In this document: positions 53,501 to 63,957 of the stretch, in pieces
Layout: every line of letters begins with the position of its first letter
Position numbering within the stretch: the stretch's first letter is position 1
Origin: Dendrobium chrysotoxum
Lineage: Eukaryota; Streptophyta; Magnoliopsida; Asparagales; Orchidaceae
Direction: 5' to 3'
Assembly (NCBI GenBank): GCA_019925795.1
Contig: CM034315.1
Span: 9,238,001 to 9,302,000, forward strand
DNA: 64,000 nucleotides
Made by a program: the position numbers and the translations under genes
The notes under the pieces: generated by a model
Database searches by the model: none
Seen by the model: only the letters and a program-made list of their open reading frames with translations
What the model was told of the DNA's origin: nothing

Positions 53501-54715
53501 CTATTGGAATGTTGAGTGAAGGCTGCTTGGTAATGGACTTTTAAAATAGCTTATGAAGATTAGAGTGTGAAGAGGCTGGGAGCTATAACTTGTTATAGTG
53601 GAATCGACTGGGTGGGGGAGTAGGAGGAAGGGTTGGTTGAGCTGGATCGGGAGTGAATGAAGTGTGGCTGCAGGATTGAAGGGATTCAACAAGTTGGGAT
53701 TCATAACACAGTGAAGAGGGGACTCGGTGTAGACTGAACCTTCAGCTACTAGAGCGGGATCGACTGAGGTCAGAGTAGGCTGTAGTAGCATGGAAGGAAG
53801 TGATCGGACGCAGGGATCCTTGGTCGCAGACAACTGGGAGTCGATTGGAATTGATGGAATTGGGTATGGAGGTGCGAACAGCAAGATCTGTGTCGACGGG
53901 GATTGTAGTGGCGGGATCGGAAGGCCTGTGTTTTGGATTGGCGTTTTGAACAGAGCTTGGAGGTCGGACGACTCAACGTGGGGGCCAGTCTGGGTGAAGG
54001 GGTCTTCGATTAGGCGAGCTAGGCGTCGGATCGAGGATTCAGATCGAGATGTGGTGTTCGGATAGGATATAGGAGGATGGGGGTTGAATGACACAATGAA
54101 AGGGGTTGATTGGAGGTCAGAGTTGTGAATAAGAATGACTGTGTGAGGTAGATATTGGCACAATAGGAGGGGGAGATTGGAAGACTGTGCGTGGATCGGA
54201 CAAACGACAGTTGGCTGAGGAGTTGGCATCGACTGGGTAGGAAGAGGGATCGGAGGCTTATGAGTAGGTGTATTTTGCAGCTAGAGCAGGTGGCTAAGTT
54301 CGATCGAGCAGAGAAATGGAGAGGGAGGTGGGTTCGATCATTTGGAGGAGATGAAGGAGTTTGGACTGGGTCTTGACTGGCAAAGAGAGGACGGGTAGAG
54401 GGTGAGTTGGGTTCGGCAGTTGGTCGGCATAGGGAAGGAAGCGGAGGGAGCTCGTGTAAGATAGCTTGTGAGCGGGAGGAAGAAGAACGAATTGAGGCTT
54501 CGTTCTGATTTTATTAATGCGAACCGAAGTGCAAATCGAATGAGTGCGGGATTTCCACGAGGAACAAGGGAAAAGACGTGATGGTGCCGAATTGCAGGGG
54601 ATGGGGCTGAAGCAGATGGCGGGATTTGAGCAGGATTTGTATAGATTTTCTTTTTTTTATTTGAGAGAAGATCAACAGACATACATAGAAGTAATAAAAT
54701 GAAGGACCGGTACAT
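53501..54715 (-). other. GC-rich region with long minus-strand open frames, unrecognised
   Basis: Two minus-strand open frames, 54715-54338 (125 codons) and 54229-53501 (242 codons), lie close together in a block clearly more GC-rich than its surroundings. The products are Pro, Ser and Leu rich (about 30 percent of residues Pro/Ser), with no motif I know, and could be 5'-leader or gag-like sequence of a retroelement or the missing 5' exon region of the CCT gene. I cannot support a function, and chance frames in C-rich DNA are the simplest reading. Confidence 0.25.
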
Positions 54716-54921
54716 ATGAGAAAACTTGTCTATAAATTATCAGAACGAGCTCAACAATCAAAATTTGAGGATTTTAACATTTATGCTGACACTTAATATG
54801 CCTTGCCCACCTATTTATGTTTTCATTTATTTTCATGACATCCATGGAAAATAAATTAGAATGTTATGAGGAATATAATCACACTGCTTGGCCATGCTAA
54901 TAACTTACCATCCATGACTAA

Positions 54922-55042
54922 GGCTTCATTTGGGACAGCTTTCTTGCTGCTTCTTAAATCAGTTTTCTAGTACAAAAATTAAAATTTTTGTAATAAAAAG
55001 CTATTTTAAAAAAGCAGCAAAAAAGCCGTCCCAAATGAAGCC
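54922..55042. mobile_element. Tourist-like MITE with perfect ends and TAA target
   Basis: 121 bp starting GGCTTCATTTGGGACAGC and ending GTCCCAAATGAAGCC. The termini are near-perfect inverted repeats. TAA on both sides (54919-54921 and 55043-55045) is the three-base target typical of PIF/Harbinger MITEs. The best preserved copy of the family in the window. Confidence 0.85.
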
Positions 55043-55045
55043 TAA

Positions 55046-55565
55046 GCTCACATCTAGACCAACAATATTGGGATGTCCTGGTAAAATAATAAAGTATCGA
55101 ATCTTGGCTATATTCTATGATCATTATTGTGCAACGGGGGCAAGACAAAACAACTACAAGATGATCAACATCATATCACTTCAAGATGCATGAAGGTCCT
55201 TTATCAAACCCTTATATTCAGTCTAATAATCTTAATACATTAACCATACCTAAACTGTTCAACTCAAATCACCGCAACACCTAAAGTAATCCAATGACCA
55301 TATTTCAATCACCAGTAACAAAGATATCAAAACCTAGCTCTATCTATCCATTCAACCCCAAGGATAAAACGGTTTGGCACAAATCTCAAAGATGAGGTGT
55401 CTCTTCTTAACCCTCTCATTGATTGGAGGATTAAAATACTCTTCAACCAGGGGTACTTTCATCTAGCATAGATCTCATAGAGAAATTATCCCTTCTGTCC
55501 ACTATTCATCTAACCAAAAGTATTAAACTACCCTCCACTCTCACCCTTACAAATAAAACCCAATG
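55046..55565. other. AT-rich spacer
   Basis: Between the MITE and the diverged direct repeat. I see nothing in it. Confidence 0.5.
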
Positions 55566-58290
55566 AAAAGTGAAAACTCGTCATCCTAAGAAATTGAGAG
55601 AGAGTACACACTTTAGAAAGTTCAAAATAAATTAAAAAAGTGCCATGCTCAAATTACTCTACAAGGAGATGGAGAAAACCACAACACAAAAAATGAGACC
55701 GGTTTTATGGTGGTTCAGTCCAGAGACCTAAGTCAACCATAGGGTTAGATGAGATAAAATATCAACTATCCTAGAAGAACTAAAAACAAATACCAAGCTA
55801 CCTAGCAAGAGACAAGCTTCTCGAAAGGAGTAGAAAGAAGATTGAAGAATTATATCAAAAAGATATTACACTTAAGTTGAGTTTAAGATGGAGAGGTTAC
55901 AACATGTGGGAAGCAAGGGAGAAGGAAAAAAAGAGTCTTGAACCATCAACGAGCCTTTCCTATAGCTGCCAACGTTTGTAATTTTGTAACCTTTTGATCT
56001 CTAACACGTGTAACTTCGAAACCCCTTGAATAAGTTGATGACGGGTCATTTAAAGAGGGCGTGAGTGTCTTAAACTTGGGATCAACTGTAATAATAGTTT
56101 GAGGATATTAAGATAGTGGAGTTTGACATTTCTTTGGATATTTATAATGGGCCAATATGCTAATGTACGAATGAGCATTATGTGGTATAAAAGATTGAAA
56201 TATCTAAGAGATTACACTTTTCCCTCATTTCAAAGCACCATTCATAGAATTTGTCGAGTTTAAAAGTGCGTTGTATTGCTATTAATCCTAAAACCCTAGC
56301 TTGCAATGCTTGCGTATTTGATTATGAGCTAGATGAAGCATTCAAAGCTCTCCATTTTCCAATGGATGAAGCAAGGGAAATGATAGAACGTAAAAGGAAG
56401 ATGCCGTTGTGATTGTCATGATCACTACAAGTGATCTTGCTCCTACACTTTTGAGGGAGGCAAACTTAATCTATGAAAAAATTCATAAGATGATGACATA
56501 GTCATATCTAATGGGTTAGAAGGGAGAATGAAAGACCCCGATGAGGCAAACATAATAATAATAAAGAATGAATCCCATGACAATGGGTTCCTTAAAATGA
56601 GTTCAGCTTTCCCCTAGTTCAAGTTGTTAAGAACATTCTTGCTGATGTCGCAAGAAAAAGGGGCTCTCGAGAAGGTGATGTGATGAATGATGAACCCAGA
56701 CACATTGTGATGAGCCTTTGCTGGAAGAGGTAAGAATTGAAGAAAAAGCAGCTCCAAAAGTGGACGCAGAGGCCATTCCTCCTATAGCAAAACCGCTTCT
56801 AAAAATTTGAATGCGAGCAACAAGAGCGTGCAAGTCCTAATACAAATGGTGGTGGAGCATAAAAAGATTTTGAAAGGCAATGGTGGAGATAAGAACTTTA
56901 AGAATTCACAGCAAACTGGGAGACCATTTTGAGAAACTATATAGCTTGAAGGGATGCATCGACGAGCACAAAATGCAAGTTGGGGCAAAATGAAGTAAAG
57001 TTGTGGCTGAATGATCATCAGCAGATTGATCTCTGGAGCAAGCTGTCGGAAGAGTCTATTAAGTTCTAAATTCAAAATATTGCTCGCCCCACATACATCC
57101 TCCCCGAGGTGTTGTCAGACATAGTAATTCTAACCCTTTGCCCGATGATGATTGACACCATTAGGTTGATGTTGGTTCGGTATAGCAAGGTAACCTTTGG
57201 AGAGATAAACGATTACAAAGTGGTTTGTAGACAAGGCATGGAGGCAAGGAATGACTCCATGAGAGCGTCTAGTGCGGCATCAAGAAGCTGCATATAGAGG
57301 AATAAGGTCCCCATAAGGTGGAAGGTTTGCTTCCCTATGCATACATAAGCATTTATAAAAGGATGATTAATAGTTATTAGCCAACCCTCTTACCTTTGTT
57401 AACAAGGAGAGTAATTTTGAAAGCAAAAGAGGCTTGCATAATTTCAAAGAGGTGGGCAATTTGCTAGCAAAGATCTCAACATGATTATGAAGTTGCCTTT
57501 TAGTGATGAAGGTATAACTTCCAGATGGTTCTCCGGCATGATGGGCAAAGTTGGGTTACGCATTGGATTCATCAGAAGTGCTACTGTTCTCACGATTCCC
57601 TCCATTGGCGGCTCCTTTTTATCACATGTAATGAAAGATTTTCCTACAGATGGAGTTAAAAAAAAAATAAAAAATTGAACAGTGAAAACTCAGCTTCTTG
57701 ATGGACTAAGAGACGCACACATCTGGCAGTTCATAAGAGATTAAGAAAGTAATACAATCAGAATATTGTATGAGGAGACAAAAATCACAACAAAAAAAAA
57801 TATGAGATTTATAGCGGATCAGTAGAGAACTTCACATCCACGTTTAAGTCGGATGAAATATCCACAATATGAGGACTAAAAATAAATACTGAGCACCCGA
57901 GAAGAAGAAAAGCTTCTCGAGAGGAGCAGAAAGATATGATAGAAAGAGTTAGAAAAGTGAGATATTACACTTAAGATGAGTTAAAGGCAAGGAGAAAAAT
58001 AGGTAGAGATGAAGAGAGAAAAAAGAAGAGCCTTGAGACTATAATGAGCTTTGAAGCAACAAACCTCATAACCTTCTTTATAGCTCTGGCATGCATAAAT
58101 TTATAAGCCTTTGAATGAACTGACGATGGGATATTTATAAAGGGCCAAGCACCTTAAAGTTGGAATCATCTACAATGGTTATTTGAAATCATTAAGATAG
58201 TGGAGGCTAACATTTCCTAAGAAATTAATGATGAGCCAATGGGCTGGCATACGATGGAGCGTATCAGATATCAAAATATCTTCCAGGTTG
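55566..58290. mobile_element. old LTR-retroelement-like structure with diverged direct repeats
   Basis: Two repeats of about 620 bp (about 55566-56200 and 57678-58290) share, in order, GTGAAAACTC, CAAGCTTCTCGA-like AAGCTTCTCGAGAGGAG, GATATTACACTTAAG, GATGACGGG-TTTAAAG-GGG, CAATGGGC and TTGAAATATCT-like words, but differ by many changes. About 1.5 kb lies between them, with decayed open frames and no recognisable pol. This fits a very old non-autonomous LTR element. It could also be a plain duplication. Confidence 0.5.
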
Positions 58291-58743
58291 ACACCTTAGG
58301 TTGTAAGAAAGACTTTAAAGTTAGGGTTCTCTAATATATGCCTTTAATGAGGCGCATTAACTGACGAAACATGGTAATTTTCTTAAATGCTTTTGAATTT
58401 CGACAGTAAGATGTGCTTGGGTTGTCAATAATGATTTTTTAACGACCTTCGATGAGCTGTCTAAGAAGATAAATAGTTTTGACACAAATCTCAAAAGGAA
58501 ATTAAGCTTGTATTGGGTTGGAAGAATTCCCGAGAGATCTTCCCAGGGTTGAATGTCGTCCCAAGAGACAAGCAATTAAGAGACACCTCTGAGAAGCCTT
58601 TCCAAGAGTGCCCCTAAGGATTGCCTTGCTGCAAAGGTGCAATTAGATCGATGGCATCATGGCAGTCAAATATGTCATAATGATTGTGGACACTTGTAAG
58701 GTGGATATTGCATTAGGGATTCAAAAAGTCTTCCAGTTTTACA

Positions 58744-60368
58744 TGTAATAACTCAAAACTTTATACAACAACAACAACAACAATAACAAGCCTTTGTCCC
58801 ACTACGTGGGGTCGGCAACATGAATCCTTTTTCTCCATTGTGTCCGGTTCAAAGTCAAATTCTCGTTTAAATCTAATAGAGAAAGATCATTTCTAATATT
58901 TTCTAACCAAGTCTTTTTAGGTCTACCTCTACCTTTCTTAACATAAGTCAAATCTAATACCTCTACTTTCCTAACTGGGTCAAATCTAACTCAAAACTTT
59001 ATAAAATGGATTAATTTAAAAATATAAAAAATTTGAGCCGTAACACTGCAGCACTGCATTAGAGAGCACAACAACGCTCTATTCTATGTTCTACATTAAC
59101 CAAGATTTTTGCATGCATCAAGCACTAAATGATATTTATATATATATAAATTGATAGAATATAATAATGCTCAATATGTTAATTGTACTGAATACCTATA
59201 TAATGCATAACGCATATGTTATTATTACAATATGGCATATGTGTGTAATTGCAAGAAAGGCTGGCTAGTTATAAATTGATTCAGGTTGGTTGGAACAAGA
59301 TATTCTGTACAGGAGGGTGAGCCGACGATTTTTTTTTTTTAAATAATGGGTTAGTGTAATCCCAATACAAGATAACAAAAATAGGGAGTTATAAGTGGAT
59401 AACATATGTCGACAAACAGGAATGACGACTCTTATAAGATAATCACCTGATTTGACACATATATATGATATGATATGACAAGATATAGAAAAATATCATG
59501 TGATTAGTCGGATGTCTTAACTTGCAGTAACATGCACTTGTGCATACATATATGACATGATTACTAAAGATGATAATGAGTATGCATAGGTTATACAACA
59601 CAGAGAATGATGCATAACAACATTGATATAGCTATAGCCATGTAATACACATGATACTTGACATTGGTATACACTACATGCATAACATGATAAATCCTAG
59701 AAATGATATTCATGATGTTACTCTGTATTAATATCTGATAGAATTAAGATATAACTGTATTGCTCTAATAATTCACACGATAGTCTTCTTGTAACCTTTA
59801 TAGGATGCTGATGTAGAGCTAAGTCAATGATTGCTGATCCTTTAGAAGGTCATAATTACTTATGAGTCATATTATTTATGATCATGATTCACTATGATAG
59901 TTACTATTCCTACTGTTTACATGTATCCATAAGATATTATATTGACATGACTTAAATGATTACATGCATATTATTTCGCTTTCAGTGCATTGGGTGCAAC
60001 GGTAGGTTCCGGTAACCTAATGGGCTTCTGCTCATTATGTGATCTTTCATGATTTTCGAGAAGGGTAAAGATCCAGTGGAGTGAGGCTGATGAGATTTCA
60101 ATTCTGATCTAGATATTTTTTGGTATTTTCTATTTTATTTCTGTAGTCATGAAATTACATTGATATAGGATGATTTAAAAGATGTATTCATGATTAATGT
60201 AAATGATTATTTTGGAAATAAACTGAAATACATGTTTTGATAAACATGGAAGTTTGCTTCTGCTGTATTTATTATTTTATTAGATGATTATTAGTAGCTC
60301 TGATAGGTGATTAAGAGACTCAAAATAGGCAATTCATCTACATTTAAATTTTGGGGCACGGCATTACA
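58744..60368 (+). mobile_element. LTR-like sequence (Ty3/gypsy type), interrupted by a LINE
   Basis: Starts TGTAATAACTCAAAACTTTATA and ends TGGGGCACGGCATTACA, inverse TGTAATRC ends of the kind seen in Tekay-like LTRs. The interior has CATTGGGTGCAACGG and TTCTGCTCATTATGTGATC near the right. Flanks do not show a matching 5-bp duplication, so it may be one LTR of a disrupted element. Without the LINE it is about 1.39 kb. Confidence 0.5.
58766..58986 (-). mobile_element. 5'-truncated RTE LINE with 17-bp target duplication
   Basis: Inverse complement of bases about 1865-2074, i.e. the last codons of ORF2 (VRKVEVLDLTYVKKGRG... in one open frame), the ACGTAGTGGGACAAAGGC end and a (TTG)n tail. By eye it differs from the 5' copy at about ten positions in 210. 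It is flanked by perfect 17-base repeats, 58749-58765 and 58987-59003, starting TAACTCAAAAC, the hallmark of target-primed insertion. Confidence 0.95.
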
Positions 60369-60380
60369 CCCCTCCAACTA

Positions 60381-60536
60381 TTAAATCCCAGCCGTCCCTT
60401 AGCCATTGATCCCACGGCCAGCATGGGGATCCGTGGGAGGCTTACCTGGATCACGTTGTTAAATCTCAACCGTCCCTTGGCTCTTGATCCCACGACTAGC
60501 ATGGGGATCTATGGGAGGCTCACCTGGATCACGTCA
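60381..60536. repeat. 78-bp tandem duplication
   Basis: Copies 60381-60458 and 60459-60536 share TTAAATCYCARCCGTCCCTT, TTGATCCCACG, AGCATGGGGATC and ACCTGGATCACGT, with about nine differences. It may be part of the U3 of the LTR ending near 60708. Confidence 0.9.
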
Positions 60537-60720
60537 ATCTCCTTTTATATTTGGGTGGCTAATTTAGGAAGAATTATATTAAGGTAATTATGCATGATTA
60601 TGTAGTTATTTATTTTTTTATTAAGACATCTTGTATAGATTTATAAATAAGGATAGTTTTGTATGATAAAATTAAGCTTTTTTCCTCTCCAATTCTCTAA
60701 ATTTAATATGGCATCAGAGC
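60537..60720 (+). mobile_element. LTR 3' end and primer-binding-site-like motif
   Basis: ATAAATAAGGATAG near 60644 looks like a promoter/start region, and TGGCATCAGAGC at 60709-60720 matches the initiator-Met PBS with one change. Together they resemble the end of a copia LTR and the start of its interior. The LTR start is not clear. Confidence 0.55.
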
Positions 60721-61016
60721 AAGGTATTCGGTTCTTCTTCAAAAACGAGAGCGTGAGAGAGGGAGAGCTGCTCTTGCATTCTGTTCCTGCTTGTGTGAGT
60801 CCAAGGCAACGAGCAAGAGAGAGGGCTTCCCCTTTGCGGTCTTCTGCATGTGGCTCTTGTGCGTGCCTACCTGGGGGCTGAACCGACTGAAGAAGAGGAT
60901 AAAGAGAGAGAGCGAGCAGGAACTGCGTGCATGCATGCCTGAGCGGGGACAACCAGCCCTCGTGCATGTGCTGGAGCCGAACCGAGCAAGGAACGAGCGG
61001 TTGAAGAGCTGCTGTA
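60721..61016 (+). other. retroelement leader-like sequence
   Basis: GC-richer, purine-rich text with GAGAGAG, CGAGCAGG and CTCTTGCGTG words that recur in 61740-62440. Overlapping open frames on both strands are unrecognised and probably chance. Confidence 0.4.
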
Positions 61017-61290
61017 CACGCCATCAAATCCTCCACTCGAAGAGCCCCTCCTTGCCCCAAATCCCGACTACTTCTGCATATTCCCGATCCACTACCCTCA
61101 AATCTGGGAGATATACAAGAACGCCGAAGCCTCCTTCTAGACAGCAGAAGAAGCGAACTCAACCAAGATCTCCACCACTAGAATCAATCCATCAAATCGG
61201 ACGAATGCCACTTTGTAACCCACATTCTCGCCTTCTTCGTTGCCGCTGACAGAATCATTATTGAGAATCTTGCCGGTCGGATTTGGACTA
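61017..61290 (+). pseudogene. ribonucleotide reductase small subunit (R2) fragment
   Basis: Intron-less N-terminal piece of the R2 subunit, which carries the di-iron/tyrosyl-radical centre used to make deoxyribonucleotides. One frame gives EEPLLAPNPDYF, then YPQIWEIYKNAEASF, then TAG at 61138-61140 exactly where the family has Trp (TGG), then TAEE. After a frame change the next frame gives IKSDECHFVTHILAFFVAAD, then IIENLAGR. Similarity ends near 61290. Stop, frameshift and truncation make it a pseudogene. It is followed without a gap by an unrelated open frame. Confidence 0.85.
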
Positions 61291-61611
61291 AAGTCAGTTC
61301 GCTAGATTCGAAGCTTGCCGATGGAATAGTCCTGATACGTAGAGTTGCCCAGACAATGCGCGCGGTGGGGAAGAAGATGGCTTTCTTGGTGGTAAGGCAG
61401 TTCATTGCTAAGGTCCAATGCATGCTTATAGTGACCGAAGAGTTGGTGAGCATGCAGATGGTGAAGTACACTACTTCCCTAATTAGGGAGTCGATTATGG
61501 ATATCAAGGGTGAGGCTACAAAGAGATTAGAAGTACTTTATCCTACCCTGAAGGAGTTGGCACTTGTTGATTCTATAGGTTCTCATCACCGACCTTCATT
61601 GTCGAAATTCT
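61291..61611 (+). other. open frame of about 107 codons fused behind the R2 fragment
   Basis: In the same frame as LAGR, the sequence stays open to TGA at 61612: ...VLIRRVAQTMRAVGKKM, IAKVQCMLIVTEELVSMQMV, then IKGEATKRLEVLYPTLKEL. It does not match R2, whose next block should be RFM-V-EARAFYGFQ. I do not recognise it. It may be a piece of another captured gene. Confidence 0.45.
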
Positions 61612-61665
61612 GAGGAATCTAAATTCTCACCACCGATGTTCATTGTCGAAATTCTGAGGAATATT
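61576..61665. repeat. 45-bp tandem duplication
   Basis: TTCTCATCACCGACCTTCATTG and TTCTCACCACCGATGTTCATTG, each followed by TCGAAATTCTGAGGAAT. A further partial copy (TTCATTGCCGGAAT) lies near 61682. Confidence 0.85.
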
Positions 61666-61739
61666 GGTCCTTCCACTGGCCTTCATTGCCGGAATCGCTG
61701 GGATATATTAATCAAAGGAAGCATAGAGGAGCAAGCAAC

Positions 61740-62458
61740 CTTCATTGTCGTTGAAGATTGAATGAGAGTTGAGTGGTCTAAACCGCTCGTGCCTTCTGTT
61801 TCGTGCCTGCGGCCAGAAGAGTGGAGAAGTGAGTCTCTCGTGCGTCCAAGATCGAGGAGAGATCGAGCAGGAGGGCTCCTCTTGCGTGCGTCTAAGGCTG
61901 AACCAGACACAACCCAGCGAAAGCCTCCTCTTGGGTATGTGCGACTACACGGGATGAGAAATCGAGGGTCTAGACAGCGGCTAGACCTCCTAGGAACGTC
62001 AGCATCGAGCTCAGTCTTCGTTCTTGAGTGTGATGTTCAGAGTCGACCAAGCAGAAGTGAGAGAAGTCGAGCTTAGGACCACCTCCTGCGTGCGTCTTGA
62101 CAACGGCTAGGACCTCCTCTTGGTAATGGTGGCATCGGGCTCAATCTTCGTCCCTGCGTGCGATCGAGAGAAGTGCGGCATTCCTCTTGGTCATTTGCTT
62201 CGTGCGTCTCTTCCTGGAAGTCGAGCGAAGAGGAGCGAGCAGGAACCCTCGTATGTGCGAAGGAGGCTGAGCCTCTGCGTGCATTCTTACCTACACGGAA
62301 GAGAACCGAGTGCCGGGAGTTGTGAAGGAGTTTTTCTACATGCATGTCTGGGAAGAGTCGAACGCTTGGATTAGTGGTCTTGTGTGTGCTTGCAACGGAC
62401 CAAGAGCTTGGAGCCCTTATTTTCGTACCTGCGGTCTCTCTCGTGCACATCTATGCAA
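61740..62458. repeat. degenerate GC-rich repeats of leader type
   Basis: Words such as CTCCTCTTGCGTGCGTC, GATCGAGAG and GAGCAGGA recur on the + strand several times between 61810 and 62330 and resemble 60721-61016. Open frames on both strands overlap and are unconvincing. Confidence 0.5.
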
Positions 62459-63700
62459 ATGTCGCCTGATGATTTAATGCTGGAGGATGGGGTCAAAGAC
62501 AACGGGAATAAATTGGCGTCTTCTCCATCCGATTTAGAACAACTTTTGCTACTTCTTGAAAAACTGAAAATTTATTGTCAAGAATGGAGCAATCTCCATC
62601 TACTTCAATGTTGATTGTTGTTTAGCCTGCTGTGAAGGCATTGATTGCCAAGGATCTTATGGGGCACTTAGACATGGATGTGAAAATTTCCATTGCATCT
62701 TGTCTTGGTGAAATAACAAGAATAACAACACCAGATGCTCCATATGATGATGATATAATGAAGGAGATATTTGGTCTAATTGTTGTTAGCTTTCAAGAAT
62801 TTGGATGAGATGTCAACCGATTCATTTCCGAAGAGAGTTTCAATACTTGAAACTGTTGCAAAGGTCATGTGCTTTGATGTTAGATCTTCATTGTGATGAT
62901 TTGATATTGAAAATGTTTCAGTATTTCCTGAAGAAAATAAGGTCAAAACATTCTGATACTATCTTCTCCTTAATAGAGATTACCATGAAACTTATTTTGG
63001 AGGAGACTGAAAGTATTTCTACACAACTTCTTTCATGTTTGTTGGATGGTGTGAAAGTTGTTGAAAAGAATATTCTGCACACAGCCAAAAAGCAAGCTGA
63101 GAAAGTGCTTGTTAACTATTCCTTGAAGCTAAAGCCTTATTTGGCTAAATTATTTAATGGCAATGGTGCTTTGTTAAGTGACTACAACAAAATTGTTGCT
63201 GCTGTATTTCAGGGGAAACCTGACACTTCGATATAGAATGAAATGAATGTTTATGGTCAAAATCAGGAAGCTGACCATAAATTATCTGAGCGATTCCTTT
63301 CTAACGACTTGTCTAGGGCTCTGCACAACAGGAAGGTGAAATTTTTCATCTTGAAAAATATTTTGTTGCTACAAATGGATCTTCCAAACCGGTGAAGAAT
63401 AATGGATCTTTTCATAATGGGAATGGTGATTCCATGGCTGCAAAGCAAAAGGTTAAATTTCATCGTCATGGTGGTAAATCTAGAGTTAATACTAAACATA
63501 GCTTAGATTCATGTACAACAAAGCCTGATAGAAGGTCAGATCTAAATTCTCGCAAGGAGGAAGAAATGTTTCATTGCAGTTGTCAATTAGCAAAGATCAT
63601 TATGGAGTTGGTAATAAGAAAAAAGCTCAAAATAATTCTAACAAAAAGCTTTCAAGTAATGGAGGTAGAAATGGATCTCAAGAAAAGTTAGAGTGAGATT
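62459..63700 (+). pseudogene. intron-less PDS5 (cohesin regulator) pseudogene, N-terminal HEAT region
   Basis: PDS5 binds cohesin and regulates sister-chromatid cohesion. The fragment starts near ATG 62459 with NGNKLASSPSDLEQLLLLL. After a frame change come MEQSPSTSM (62585), an in-frame TAG (62617-62619), PAVKALIAKDL, HLDMDVKISIASCLGEITRI, PDAPYDDDIMKEIFG and VVSFQ. Another frame change leads to LDEMSTDSFPKRVSILETVA, and a third to SCALMLDLHCDDLILKMFQ, LEETESISTQLLSCLLDGVK and YNKIVAAVFQGKPDTS, with TAG at 63234-63236. A weaker Lys/Ser-rich tail continues to about 63700. Plant PDS5 genes have many introns and none interrupt here, so it is probably a retro-copy. At least two stops and three frame changes make it dead. 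Confidence 0.85.
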
Positions 63701-63957
63701 CTCGAAAAATAAGTAAACAGCTGGCACTAAGAAGTAGAAAGGAGTTGAGCATGCTGAGGTTGAAGACAAAGAATTGAAATTAAGGAAGTTTTCTTTGTTG
63801 GGGATGAAAGTAAAACCACGCGATGAAACAAGCAAGAAAAATAGAAAAGCAACAGAAAGTAAATGGCACAAAGATTTAATGTGGGTAAACACAAAATCGG
63901 GAAAAAACAGCAGAGCCACACCACACCAAAAAATCCACTATAAAAATGAGGAGAAAT
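63701..63957. other. unidentified sequence before the gap
   Basis: Purine-rich text, ending with GGGAAAAAACAGCAGAGCCAC and CACTATAAAAATGAGG, reminiscent of an LTR region (similar words, GGGAAAAAACCACGGGGCC, occur in the Tat LTR at 39349). The gap prevents identification. Confidence 0.35.
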
